Notes: generated by a model not told the origin, from the letters alone. 64,000 nt of DNA from Diphasiastrum complanatum (GCA_029204225.1 CM055092.1:20498036-20562035); one strand, 5' to 3'. Counted from the first letter of the stretch, positions 10,452 to 22,265 are shown. Program-made: numbers and translations.

Positions 10452-10820
10452 AAGAATGGATCCTAAAATGATCCACAAGAGAGATTGGATGTTAGATACA
10501 ATTGATCTACCAATCTACACAAGATTTAGATCAATCTTGGTTTTGGTGACAATTCTTGTCAATTTCATCATTTTTTTTTATTTTTCTTGATAGTTTTGAG
10601 TTCCTATCATATTGTACTTTGATTTTAGGCTGGAGTCCATACTCTGACAGGTTTTCACATGTGTGAAACCAGCAAGTACAATTCCCATTCATTTATGATT
10701 GTTCTTGTTAGATTTTCTCATCTAAATTTGATCTAGATTGATCTAAATCTTGTGTAGATTGGTAGATCAATTGTATCTAACATCCAATCACTCTTGTGGA
10801 TCATTTTAGGATCCATTCTT
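10452..10820. repeat. Inverted repeat with 85-bp arms built from LTR ends
   Basis: The arms 10452-10536 and 10736-10820 are reverse complements over 85 bp with one mismatch (AGAGAGATT versus AGAGTGATT). The loop is 199 bp and holds a CACATGTGTG palindrome (10656-10665). The right arm belongs to an LTR 3' end that runs on to 10845, so the left arm is a second, oppositely oriented copy of that end. Confidence 0.85.
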
Positions 10821-10858
10821 AATCCAATTTTGCAGATTTTCCACATGGAATCAGAGCC
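10736..10858 (+). repeat. Plus-strand LTR 3' end with PBS
   Basis: The LTR end finishes TTTTCCACA at 10845 and is followed directly by TGGAATCAGAGCC (10846-10858), a Met-tRNA-type PBS with one change. The same LTR end and PBS occur in inverted orientation at 6189-6227. The LTR start was not located. Confidence 0.7.
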
Positions 10859-11022
10859 AAGTACTCATCCCTCTAATCTCACATGTGTGAGGGTGCCTTG
10901 TCATGTAATTATTCATCATGCAAAATTGATACTTGGACAAGACCTTCTATTTTGAGCACTTTTGGTCCATTTTTCTACTATAAGAGAACTAGTGAAAACT
11001 CTTCTAGAAGTGCAAATTCAAC
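10859..11022 (+). other. Copia leader fragment, inverted copy of 6025-6188
   Basis: This is the leader after the plus-strand PBS. It matches 6025-6188 in reverse complement. A short ORF inside is a product of this repeat. Confidence 0.65.
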
Positions 11023-11305
11023 TTCCTCAGCTTATTTCATGCGTGTGAGCGGACCTCTACACATGGGATTTGACACCTAATCTCATGATGTGGCTTCATG
11101 CAATCTCTAGATTGATGTCATGTGGCATATGACTAAAAAACATGATTTTGGCCTTTTTAGACAATAGAACTTGATTTAACTATATGTACAAGCTATATGA
11201 TTGTACTACATAAAAAATACATTTTTTTCACACGTGGGAATAGGCTCCACACATTTGTAATCATCCTATATACATAGATCAAGCATAATTTTTGCATTTT
11301 CCACA
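11023..11305 (-). repeat. Probable 3' LTR remnant of element D
   Basis: On the minus strand an LTR start (TGTGGAAAATGC) is predicted at 11305, preceded by the purine stretch GAGGAG, as at the 3' LTRs of elements H and L. A CACACGTGGG motif lies near 11230. The other LTR end was not found. Confidence 0.4.
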
Positions 11306-11431
11306 CTCCTCAAAAATCTAGCTTGATTATAAAAAACATGATGATCTTTTACTTGACTCCATGGGCTAAATTGGTCTTTGCTAGTTCAAAAGGTGTGAAA
11401 ATCAGCCAATGAGCTTGATGTTGATCCAAGA

Positions 11432-12511
11432 TCACCATATCCATGATAGCGCTTCTTTGATGTTGACATCTTTGATGAACTTGAAAGCTTTGCACCATCC
11501 TAGCATCTCCAAAATTGATTCCTTCCAAATTTCATGTAGATGCTTGACCTTGAGGCTTGCTCCTCCTCTAATATAGAAATCAAAACGTATTTCCATCTCA
11601 ATAAGGATAACTAGTTGCTTATGGATATAAGTGTCCACTTTGGATGCTTCACTTATTCTCATAAGAAGTTTACAACTTGCCTTTAAGATTGAAAACTTAC
11701 AATTTTCATCTTTATGAATAAACACATCATTCATGATCTTATTGAAACCAAAAGATCCTACATTGTGAAGACATTTCCATTTTCCTGACTCCATATCTTA
11801 TGTAATCTTACAAGGAAAACATACTTTGCTATCTTTTAAGGCATCACACTCAACTAGTATTGCCTTAATCCACCTTTGAGATACAAAAATCTCTTCAAAG
11901 CAAAATAGCTCTTCATAAGTTGACATGAGAGCATAAATAAAACTATTTTCATTTTGTGATTGATGCTCCTTATTCTTAATTGATTTCTCTTGGATCATAA
12001 CAATAAATTTGAACTTATCTAAAGTTCCAAGCAAAATACTTTTCAAGGACATAAAATGAATTTAAGTTGCTTTCATGAAAGTGACATCTATCTTTGCATC
12101 TTGAACCAAACAATGCACTTCCAAATAATAAATTTCAAAAGGTTTGACATGTGTTATGATAGACTCATGAAGACAGATCTTGCAAGTCCTTGTGAGACTC
12201 CAAGTCTCATTCACCTTTCCACAAAGGAAACACCTTTCCTTGGATTTGTCCTTATTGTATTTGCATTTCAAACTTGAAGCAACATCCTTCACCTCGGCCC
12301 CCTTGCTTTGGTTCTCCTTGGATGGATTGGTCTTCTTTTTGTAGCATCTTGAGGTAAAATATCCTCCCTTGCCACAAAGGTTGCACTTAGGATCCTTACT
12401 TTCCTTCAATAGGATGCCACCTATTGATTCCATGATAAAACAAGAACCTTGTGATATGATTCTACAAATATAATTTGTAACTCTCAAGACACTAGATTTG
12501 AACATATTCAA
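11432..12511 (-). pseudogene. Copia element D: shrunken gag, RT N-terminus and a non-RT module
   Basis: Three minus-strand frames follow each other. At 12511-12062 a gag-like start (MESIGGILLKES) is joined almost directly to a knuckle, CNLCGKGGYFTSRC, with the His replaced by Tyr. So most of gag is deleted. At 12052-11798 the end resembles the RT N-terminus (RWIKAILVECDALKDSKVC). At 11794-11432 a 120-residue frame has no RT motif. Instead it carries RISEASKVDTYIH, matching the NSEASQVDTILY stretch of the module that replaces RT in element H. No YVDD box, integrase core or RNase H is seen. The retroelement origin is clear; the function of the module is unknown. Confidence 0.65.
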
Positions 12512-14436
12512 TAATTTAGAAGGATCTACAAAAGATCTAGCTCACAAATCTAAGAACCAATCTTCACACTAATGATTAGTCACTTGGAAACTTTGCTTTG
12601 ATCACTAAGACAAAAGCACACAATCTTTGAATCAAATCACAAAAGAAATCAGATCCAAACACTCCTATTGGACTCAACAAATTCCAATGACACTTTCTTT
12701 TGAGAGTTGAAATGGATATATAAAGATTTGACACCTAGATTTTCCTTTTCACTTGACTAGTTCTCTCAACACTTGAGATTCTTGAACAAAAGATGGGTTT
12801 TGTTTTAAACACATGAAAATCAAACTTAATCACTTCTTTTGGGCTCCCTCTTGACCCAAATAATCTCTCTCTTGAGATTTAGAATGAATTTGATTTGATT
12901 TGACAACATACTATACCACCAATTTTCACAAAATATAGGATCTGCACTAGATCACTCAAACTTGACATGTACATTTGATTCAAACACATAAAATTAAGAT
13001 CCAATCACCCCTTTTTTAATCCCCAAATAATCTCACTCTTGATATTTGGAATGGATTTGTAATAGTTTGATAAGAACCTATGTCAAGAATTTTTCACCAA
13101 GCTTTAAAAATCAGACACATAGAGATTCACAAGATCCCAACCATGCATGAACACTCAAATATGGACTCCTCCTTGTTCTAGACATCCAATGGGATCACAA
13201 CTTGACCCTCATACTCTCACAAAGAAATTTGAATAGAACTAATTTGAGTTTCATACATACTATGTCAATTTTTGCTCAACAAATTGAATTCATTCAGCCC
13301 TATTGGATTCCAGCAATGACTCTACCTCTTAAGAGTTGGAATGAAGTTCAAAATCAAAAGTTGTGATTCTTTATTCTCACTAAGATATTGTGCTTCAAAG
13401 AGCTAATGCCACTTAGAAAGATTTGATCACATAGGAGAAGACAAATTCTCCACCAATAACAACACAAAATGAGCTTCTAGATCTTGCCCTCTACAAAGGA
13501 AGGAACTCTTAGAAAATTGGATGTCTCTCTACACATTTTTCATACACACCTCAATGAATCTTTTCAAACCTCACCAACACTCAAACTATTGAGTAGGGTT
13601 GAACAATGTGACTTGGATCTCAATCTCTTTTCTAGAACTCTCTATTGAAGCCAATCTATGTCAAATTCTACAAAAGATTTGCATAGATGCTATATATGCA
13701 CTATAAACTCTCAAAGGTTTCACTTGGAGGACAGATCCAAAGATGTTTTCTAGCAAATTGATGCTTCTAAACTTTACCCTATCACTCTTGAACAAATCTA
13801 GAGTGATGGTACAATGGATTTCAACCTCTCATCTCGCATATCACTCCTTAATCTATGATTTTTGGCAATTTTCTCTCTCAACTTTGACATGTACTCAAAA
13901 AATCAGAGAAACACATTTAATGCACCTGAATCAAGCTTCAAATTAATTATTTGATGATCTAATCCAAGAAAAAATCATAGGAATAGAATCTCTATAGAAA
14001 AAGCTTGAATTTGCACTAAAAATATCTAAATTTGGGTGTATGAGTCAAATTATGCATCAATTTGAATTTTCTCAACCAAAATAGGTTTTGTATGGCCCCA
14101 CACGTGTGGAAGGTACACCTACAACCTACAACAAGTTTTGGTACAAAACAATTGAATCTAGTTATCAATTCAAACTCTCTACCTCAAAATTAGCTAGTTT
14201 CTACAAACTTGTTAATTTGGGAGATTTAGCATCAAACTGAAGCATAAGTCTCCAAAACTGGTACCGTACGTTCTAGCACATGTGAAAAGTACCCCTGTAG
14301 CCCACAACAAGTTTTTGTCCATAAATTTTGAGTATACCTATCCTATCGAACTCAGCACATCAAAATTAGCTAGTTCCCAAAAACTTGCTAATTTGGGCTT
14401 AGTTTTGGATCAATCCCATCAAATCTTCATAAATCC
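12512..14436 (-). other. Long leader of element D with tandem repeat
   Basis: This is about 1.9 kb with no recognisable protein and no tRNA. Near its right end, blocks starting near 14099 and 14276 repeat with a 177-bp offset. Both carry a CACGTG- or CACATG-type motif, then ACAACAAGTTTT and CAAAATTAGCTAGTT. No PBS or LTR boundary was found. Confidence 0.4.
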
Positions 14437-14941
14437 AGTCTACATACCCGAAACTGGCAGAATAAAAGTTGTTCGAGATGTCAAATTCGATGAGTCAAAA
14501 TACATAGCAGACAATGACTTAGTCGACTATGAAATTCTCAAAAATTATTATGAGCTACCAACGACAGAAGCAAAGCAAGTAGATGATGAACGAGAATTAC
14601 CAGATTCAGAGGGAGTTCAAGATCGAGTACTTGATAGACTCGAATCACCAGTTCAAATTCTAGCAGACAAGGTCGAATCCGAAAATGCAGAATCGAATTC
14701 GAAACCACCTGTGAGAAGATCTGATAGACAACGAAAATCACCAGTAAGGTTTGGTCAGGATGTTTCAACGAATGTAGTCATCGAATTTTGTGGTTTCTCA
14801 GACGAACCTCAAACATTCGAGAAAGCTATTGACAGACCAAATAAAGATCACTGGATTCAAGCAATGGAGGATGAAATGTCATCCATGTATAAGAACAATG
14901 TATGGACACTTGCACCTATACCTGATGGAACTCTCAATTGT
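14437..14941 (+). pseudogene. Copia integrase C-terminus to RT N-terminus fragment (N)
   Basis: The plus frame reads VYIPETGRIKVVRDVKFDES, an acidic linker, then CGFSDEPQTFEKAID, HWIQAMEDEMSSMYKNNVWTLAP, the beginning of a copia RT. It then breaks off. The ORF start at 14282 lies in leader repeat, so the true fragment begins near 14437. It is related to elements I and J rather than to B or G. Its right end abuts element C in opposite orientation. Confidence 0.75.
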
Positions 14942-14964
14942 GATTGAGATAGAGGGAACATAAA

Positions 14965-15594
14965 TGTGAAGGATTTTAGATCATTCAAGATCCAATCCAT
15001 GTCCCTGATCTTTGGTTACAACCAATGTAGAAAAATCAGCATCTACATACAAAATGAGATGCAAACTCTAAGAGATACTGATCAAACATGAACCAAAACA
15101 TAAAATATGTTTGTTGTCTGAAAAATTACAGTATCCTACTATATTTCACACATGTGAAACCAAAAATAGCAAAATATGAGCATTCTACACACTAGATTGC
15201 AAGATATCATCAAGATAGTGCACCAATGAGTAGTAGAACCCAAAGAAGACCATGTATAATGATGAAATAGAGAGAGAAGAGAGAAGATATGTCTCTCCAC
15301 GAGTTACATCCTTTTATAGAGTGTCCAAACCCTATTTGGCCATTTGGCTTTCTCTCCAAAATGTAAACCCTACTATTTTTGGGTCTAGATTCAATGTACC
15401 CAAAGTTCAAATTTGAATCTCTCTCAAACTTGACTACCAACTTTTCCACACTTTCAAAAAAATTTTATTGAATGTATTTTAAACTAATATAACTTCAAAA
15501 AGTTTATCTCTAAGTCTGAAATGAGTTCTGGCCTCATATCAGCAATTTACCAAAATATGACTAAACTAGACTAAACTAGTTGAAATCTCTCACA
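14965..15594 (-). repeat. Solo LTR with target-site duplication ATAAA
   Basis: This 630-bp LTR starts TGTGAAGGATTT and ends TCTCACA. It is flanked by a perfect 5-bp duplication, ATAAA at 14960-14964 and 15595-15599. It lies in the integrase of element C: removing it with one ATAAA restores KKAYRIYVP on the minus strand. A strong TATA box (minus TCTATAAAAG) lies at 15311-15320. The 3' LTR of element H (60220-60846) is the same family. No internal region remains, so it formed by LTR-LTR recombination. Confidence 0.9.
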
Positions 15595-15599
15595 ATAAA

Positions 15600-18066
15600 T
15601 TCTATATGCCTTCTTGTTGGATAAATACCCAACCATGATCTCTTTGGTTGAATTTGTATCATCTTTTCTCCTTGTTTCCAAGGAAATATGCACAAAACAA
15701 GTACACCCAAAAACTTTAAGGTGTTCAACCTTAGGCTTTTTCTTGAACAAGACTTCATATGGTGATCTTCCTGCAAGAGTATTGTGAGGTAGTCTATTGC
15801 ACAAATAATTTGCACAATTTATTGCTTCTCCCCAAAATTCAATAGGCAAAGAAGCTTCAATCCGAATTGCTTAGCACATTCACATAAGAATCTATTTTTT
15901 CTTTTGGCAACCCCATTTTGAGATGGGGAATAAGCACAAGAAAATTCTCTTTTGATCCCACATCTCAAAGCTTTAATTTTAAAAGAAAACTGTTTCTCAA
16001 CATAAGCTTTGAAAACTAGAAAGTTATCAAACACCATAGACTTTGAAGAAAGAAGGTATAGCCAAGTATATCTTGTGAAATCATCAATGAAGGTAACAAA
16101 ACAAGTTGCACCACCAATACTTTTTGAGGAAGAAAAATGAACATCCGAATCATTAGAGGAGTTTTGATATTCAAAAAGACCCTTTAAGAATTCGTGCAAG
16201 ATGTCTTTTTTATTATTAAAATATTATAACACTAATACTTTTGACTTGCCATAACTTTTTAATCGTAGCTCAGAATATGTCATCTAACATATCATTGGAA
16301 AGCCCTTGTTGAGCGCTTTCCAATGCACCAAACTTCGCTAAATTCGGACTTACCACTAAAAAGTTATGCCATTTTTTGTATGAAATCAAAATGTGGGCTC
16401 AAATAGTTACGTTACGTAGATTTCAAATTTGAGTGTTTTGATTGGTCCATGTGTAAGAAACATTTGAGGAAAAATATAAAAAGAATCTTTACAAAAGGGT
16501 CTTTTTTGGATTTAGAACTCCTCTAATGGTATTAATTGCAATGGATGAGTAGTCTTGATAGAAGAGCATTGATATGGCTTTCTATGTGAGTTTGCAATAG
16601 CACAAGCCTCACATGGCTTGATATCTTTGGAAAGTGATCTTGGTAGGCCAATAGCCTTATCATTCTTGATCATAGAAAGCATAGATTTAAAATTGGGATG
16701 TCCCAATCTCCTATGCCATAACTCCTCCTTAGAAATAAGAGCAATTTCACAAAAAATTGCATTCTCAAAAGGATTTAGCTTGAAGATGCCACCATATCTA
16801 GATCCATGTGCTAGGACCTCATCATCTTTCTTTATAATGCAAGTATTGACATTGAATTTCACATCACAACCATAATCAAGCAACTTTCCAACACTTATCA
16901 AGTTCTTAGTAAGCTTTGAAACAAAAAGAACATTTGAAAGTGGTAGAACTTTAGAAGTAGCAAGTTTTAAAGGAATATTGTCAATTCCTTCAATAGAGCA
17001 CTCATGATCATTTGCTGTATAAATAGATCTTTTAGATCCTTCATAAGGTACAAGTAAATTAAAAGATTTCTTAAAAAAACACATATGTGATGAAGCACCA
17101 CTGTCAATGTACCATGCTCCATCCTTCTTGAAAGGTATAATTGAAGAAAAGCTTAAGACCATGAGAGATCCCTCTCCATCACTTGATATATAGTTTTCTT
17201 CTTTCTCATTAGAGATATTTGCTTGTTTGAGTTGATTTTTCTTTTTGAAGCAATTAGAGGCATAGTGCCCCTTCTTGCCACAAAAGCGATACTTTACTTT
17301 CTTCTTCTTGGTCTTCGAAGTAGAAGGATGAGTTGAGTCATCCTCTTCTCTATCTTTATCTTTGTCCTTTGCTTTGTCTTTGGTGAAGGCTTGAGAATAT
17401 TGATTCTTGCTCCTCCCTTTATGCTTGTCCTTGACAAAGAGAACTTTGTCACTTTCAATATGCTCGAGCTTGTTCATCCTTGAAAGTTTTTAAGTTTGCC
17501 TTGCTTCTTCAGATATAAGAATTCCTTGAAGAGTCTCCAAATTGGGCAACTATTCCTTGATGGCAAAGGATTGAACAAGATTATCATAGTCTTCTTTCAA
17601 GCCATTAAGAATGACTTGTACTAGCTCATCTTGATTGATTGTGACACCAACACAAGCAAGCTCTCTATGAAGACCTTTTACTCTTAAAACATAATTTGAT
17701 GCACTCTCCTCACTTCTTTGAAAACTTTAAAAAAATCGATTTCTAAGAGTGAGAATTCTAGAAGTATTCTTAGCTTCATAGATTGACTTAAGTGCATCCC
17801 AAGCTTCTTTAGCAGTGGTGCAAGAACCTATCTCTCTTAGAATTTCATTAGATACATTCATCTTAATGAAATCTAGAGCCATCCTAGCTCTCTTCTTAGA
17901 TTTTGGTATTTCAAGTTGAGCCTGAGGCTCCTCCTCAATACCAAGTACTATATCAATTACATTTTGGAGTATAAGAATAGACTCCATCCTAACCTTTCAT
18001 ATTGAATAGCTAGAGGTGCTTAGTCTTTCACTTGCTTCTAAGAGATATCCTCCTACATATGCCATG
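15600..18066 (-). pseudogene. Copia element C: gag, protease and integrase, no RT
   Basis: From 18066 downward: gag starts MAYVGGYLLEASERLS, with a stop where Trp is expected, then MESILILQNVIDIVLG and KMNVSNEILREIG. A frameshift near 17750 and stops follow. The 321-residue frame (17477-16512) holds a damaged zinc knuckle (first Cys lost, YRFCGKKGHYASNC), protease WYIDSGASSHM and HRRLGHPN. A MITE splits integrase at SDVH. Beyond it, integrase lacks about 20 residues that should hold the second catalytic Asp (ALRC joined to GIKREF). The integrase continues past the solo LTR and ends near 14942. RT and RNase H are absent. The element is dead. Confidence 0.87.
16151..16528. mobile_element. MITE-like non-autonomous DNA element, complete copy (378 bp)
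   Basis: The two ends form an imperfect inverted repeat of about 35 bp: CATTAGAGGAGTT at the left and its complement AACTCCTCTAATG at the right, continuing to AAAGACCCTTT blocks. The interior is AT-rich and non-coding. Removing exactly 16151-16528 restores the integrase reading (HPLQLIHSDVHF) of element C, so no target duplication is visible. A truncated copy lies at 4290-4594. The terminal sequence does not identify a superfamily to me. Confidence 0.85.
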
Positions 18067-18842
18067 AATGTGAAGACTTCTTGTGAATGGACAACAATAT
18101 GTTTGAGCTTGTTTTTAACAAACTAAATGTTGTTACACTTCTCATGTAAGAATTTTCAAAGGGTGAACTACCAAATCCTATGTGAAATCTTGCAACTATA
18201 TTTGAGGTAGGTCTCAAATATTCCACCAAGACAATGCAAACTAGTTCAACCTCTCAAGTTGAATTGGAGTATAGACAAATTTTGGTTATTTCTTCTTTTG
18301 GAACGTGTGGAATGCTCAAAGAAAAAACTATTGACTCAAAAATACTTAAATTGTTTGAAGCAATGTGTTAACTAACTCAAAACTTTGTCTAGATCTCGAG
18401 TTTGTTGGATTGATATACACAAGAGTTGGATTTTGAACTTGACAAGCAAAATTTGAATCAAATCAAAAAGTGATTACTCAGATTTTGGAACTCTTTCTAT
18501 CCTTCTGTATGAGCTTATAACTCAAGATAGGCACATCAGATTGATTTGGAGAACAACTACCATGGAAAGTATACCTCACTAGCTTTCCATCAAGCTATAA
18601 CATCACTATCTTTGGATCTAATGTAAAGGAAAGAAAGAGGTCTGAAATATTTTGATTTTCACATGTGCAGAACTCCAAAATTTCGTACTTTTTTAATTTT
18701 GATCTGAAAAACTTGATCCTATCCTCTTTGATCCAAATACTTTTATAGAAAAGGTAGAGAAAAGTGAAAAACAACTTCCTTGCTTGAATAGCACTCAAAA
18801 TTTCTTACTCAATCTGTGATAATAACATGCAAAGCTTAATTT
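18067..18842 (-). other. Element C leader
   Basis: Untranslated region between the PBS and gag of element C. Its last 220 bp match the leader at 59463-59666, including AATAACATGCAAAGCTTAA just before the PBS. No protein is recognised. Confidence 0.6.
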
Positions 18843-19080
18843 GGCTCTAATACCATGTTGAAATCTAGCAGGTTCACATGTGTGGAAAAATCAAATTCAA
18901 GTGTGAACGATCTTATTAAGCTTTGTGCTTAGCACATAACCTGATTCTAGATTGAATATCAAGATCTAGTTCAAGAATCTATGACTAAAACACAATCTAG
19001 CATACTAGTAATCAAAGAATAGTTACTTTAATAAAAGAATGATGAAAGTACAAAGAAATTAATCCATTTTCAACACCACA
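18843..19080 (-). repeat. PBS and partial 5' LTR of element C
   Basis: PBS GGCTCTAATACCA (18843-18855 as given) is followed by an LTR end starting TGTTGAAATCTAGC at 18856. It carries a CACATGTGTG motif (18875-18884) and matches 59680 onward until about 19080, where similarity stops. The LTR is truncated, so its length is unknown. Confidence 0.7.
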
Positions 19081-19560
19081 CTCCACCCATTTAGATCGTC
19101 GTGTGCAAGGGAAGAAGTGCACGATCACAGCACACAAATTTTAACTCAGAAGAAACAAAACTGTAATCAGATTAAGTATAGTGAAATATACAGGTCAATA
19201 ATGCAGGTGAGCACAAGACAATAGCAGATGAAACCGCATGCTTCACAAAGCTAATCCAATCTATAAAAGGAATAGACCTATTACTGACAATACAAATAAT
19301 CGATTCACAAAAGCATCTACTTCGTCTATCTCTGATAAGCTTCTGATGCTATTATGCTTGTTGCTTGTTTCTCATCTAAGTTCTCACATATGCAGAATAT
19401 GCAGATGGTATTCAATATATACATATTTTTATAGGTGTGCAGATGAAGAAAGTACAAAGTGGATGTGATGTCTATGGGAGATCATGGGTGGCTGCTGTCC
19501 TTGTCAAATTTGTTTGCACAGTTGCATGGGATGAGCATGAGAAGGCCGTGACATCAGCCT
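19081..19560. other. Unassigned sequence between elements C and F1
   Basis: About 480 bp. An ORF at 19238-19468 shows no domain. The stretch may hold a diverged 3' LTR of F1, but I found no clear match to the F1 5' LTR at 28203. Confidence 0.3.
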
Positions 19561-21369
19561 TCGCTGAAATGAACGTTTGTAAAGATGCAAAAAATGCGAC
19601 ACTCTGACAAATGCCTTAAGATTTGATTTATAGAGTGTGCATTAACACTTAATGCCTTCGAGAATATATCTGTCTTGCGTTCTACAGTACGTTAAGCTCA
19701 CCTCCTTATTGAGAACCTTGCCTCTGATGTAGTGATATCTGATTTCAATGTGCTTACTCCTAGAGTGAAATCTAGGGTTGGCCGATAAGGCAATAGCACT
19801 CTGATTATCACATAATAAAATTGTGGGGTTGTACTAATACAAATTAATGTCTGACAGTAAATTTTTCAACCAAAACATTTCTTTAATAGATTGAGAAACA
19901 TCAATGTATTTCGTTTTTGTAGAAGAAAGAGCGATAAACGTTTGCTTATGACTGTTCCATGAGATAGGATCATCGTTGAAGAAGAATGTAAATCCAGATG
20001 TGGACTTACGATTGTCTACATCTCTTCCCCAGCTTGCATCAGTATATCCACTAAGCTGATGAAGATTGTCGTTGTTGACTTCTCGATGGCAGATGCACTG
20101 GTCCATGGTAGCTCGAATATACCTCATGACTCTTATGAGAGCCTTCCAATGGGTAATGCCAAGATTAGTCATATATTGGTTGAGTGAGCTTACTCCAAAA
20201 GAGATGTATGGTCTTGTACATATCATTGCGTAAATGAGAGATCCAAGTATCGATCAAAAAGAATACTCTCTCATTTGCTCCTCTTCCTACTTGGTCTGGG
20301 GACATTGGTCCTTTGACAAACGTAAGTCTGGATCCATTGGTAAGTGAGCTAATTTACAATTCATTAAATTGTATCTATCAAGAACGTTGTGAAGATAACT
20401 TTGTTGATTGATATAAATCGGTTGTCTCTTTCTGTCTCTATGGATCTGAATGCCTTGACAGAAATGAGCTTTGTCTAGATCAGTCATGTCAAACTCTAAA
20501 AATAGCATCTGCTTAGAATCCTTAACCAAATTGGTATTGTTGTTGAAAAACAACGTATCATCCACGTATAAGGTGATGATAATGAAGGATTGTTGCACCG
20601 ACTTGGAATAGACATTGCAATTAGCAGTGCTTGGTTGGAAACCTTGTTCGATGAGAAATGTGTTGATCCTCTGAAACCAAGCTCTGGCAAATTGTTTCAA
20701 GCCGTAGAGTGCTTTATGGAGTTTATAGACATAATTCTTCATACCTTCCAAAACGTATACTTTGGGCTAGATCATGTAGATGTCTTCATGTATAACTCCA
20801 TTCAGATAAGTTGTTTGCACATCAAGTTGATGCACTTCGAGGTCGACAGCTGCAACATATGATAGGAGGCCTGGATCGACGAATGCTTGACTACTGGACT
20901 GAAGGTCTCACTATAGTCGATGTTGGGGATCTGAGTGAATCCTTGTGATACCAGCCTTGCCTTCCTTCGATCAATTTCTCCATTGGGATTGTATTTGATT
21001 TTGAAGATTCATTTTCAATCAATGATATTGCAACCAATAGGAACTGCGACTAGTGACCATGTCTGGTTCTTGATCAGAGAGGAATACTCTTTGTCCATAG
21101 CTTTTCTCCAATGGTCAGAGTCTGGTTGGCTGAGTGCCTCTTCGACTGTTGTCAGTTCCTGTATCAAGAGACATACAGACTCAGGAGTATACCTTGTGGG
21201 CTGTGTGCGGACTCGGCTTGATCTTCTGGGAGGAATCGACTGATGAACCACTCATGGGACTTGTTGCTGGGTATCAACAATGTCTTCGTCTGATTCGTTG
21301 TCAAATAGTGGGTCAACAATGGACACGCCTGAGCCCAAAGCTCTGATTGTCGTGTCAATGGCAGGTGAT
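19561..21369 (-). pseudogene. Copia element F1: linker, RT and RNase H (3' part)
   Basis: From 21369 down: linker and RT N-terminus (PPRRSSRVRTQPTRY, HWRKAMDKEYSSLIKNQTW), RT (YKLHKALYGLKQ, then the catalytic LYVDDTLFF, QQSYLHNVLDRYNL) and RNase H (SGYTDASWGRDVDNRKSTSG, FIALSSTKTKYIDVSQ). Breaks occur near 20900-20750 and 20287-20226. RNase H continues in fragments to about 19660 (SAIALSANPRFHSRSKHIEI). F1 is split at 21370 by element F2 and resumes at 26805. It represents a different copia clade from A, B, C and G. Confidence 0.85.
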
Positions 21370-21374
21370 GAAGG

Positions 21375-21624
21375 ACTTAGAATTTGCTTTGCACAGGAAC
21401 ACAGATCATGCTACACAGTAACACAGACAGAAAATCACTCTCTTCAACAAGCTCAAATTACACTGTACATATAGTTGTTCACTCAGACAACCCATGCATG
21501 ACCCAGGTTGCCGTTGGCGGGATGCGTGTCCCATCGACTTGCCTCGTGGCGAGGCCAACCGATCCTTATCCACTGATAGGACCCACAGTACAGTAACACA
21601 GTGATTCTAGCTTTAATTCTAACT
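21375..21624 (-). repeat. 3' LTR of F2 (250 bp)
   Basis: The boundaries come from alignment with 26529-26804 and from the GAAGG duplication immediately to the left. The ends read ACTTAGAATT and AATTCTAACT in the given strand, a near-perfect inverted repeat without TG/CA. Confidence 0.85.
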
Positions 21625-21689
21625 CTCTCCCTTAAAGTAGAGTCACTTTTTATACAGTCATATACATAGCTTTAAAGTCAACAGACTTT

Positions 21690-22265
21690 AAGTACAGAAA
21701 GCTTTGATCTAAACTTATCAAACTTTTCTCCAGTAAGTGGCTTAGTGAAAATATCAGCTAGTTGTTCTTCTTTGCTAGCTGAATGCCACTCTAACTATCG
21801 CTATGTAAAGTCGTGGGATTTTTTTTGCTTCATGCCAATTTCTTCCAAGATTTGTCTCAACCATATAGCTTCTTGTGCAGCACTACACATTGCCTTATAC
21901 TCTGCTTCTGTGGTGGAAAGAGCAATTGTACTTTGCTTCTTACTAGACCAGGAAAAACAATTACCACAAAACTGGAATATATATCCGGTGGTGGATCTAC
22001 GATCATCATAGTCACCTCCCCAGTCCGCATCCACATAGCCACACAACTCAGGTAAACCATCATGCTTCCTGTAAATCAAGCCATACTCTGATGTGCCTTT
22101 CACATAACGCAAAATGCGTTTAGCTACTTTCCAATGCGTTTCCGTAGGTGCTGCCATAAACTGACTTACAATGCCAATAGCATAACATATATCTGGTCTA
22201 GTTGTGGTAAGGTAAATCAAGCTCCCTACTAACTGTCTATATAGCGTGACTATGATTCATCAAGC
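21690..22265 (-). pseudogene. F2 RNase H domain
   Basis: The minus frame 22220-21801 reads YLTTTRPDICYAIG, HWKVAKRILRYVKGTS, CGYVDADWGGDYDDRRSTTGY, ALSTTEAEYKAMCSAAQEAIWL. These are the copia RNase H motifs with catalytic Asp (VDADW) and Glu (TEAEYKA). The domain end continues in another frame (EEQLADIFTKPLTG) near 21780-21700. RT sequence that should precede it is missing. Confidence 0.85.
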
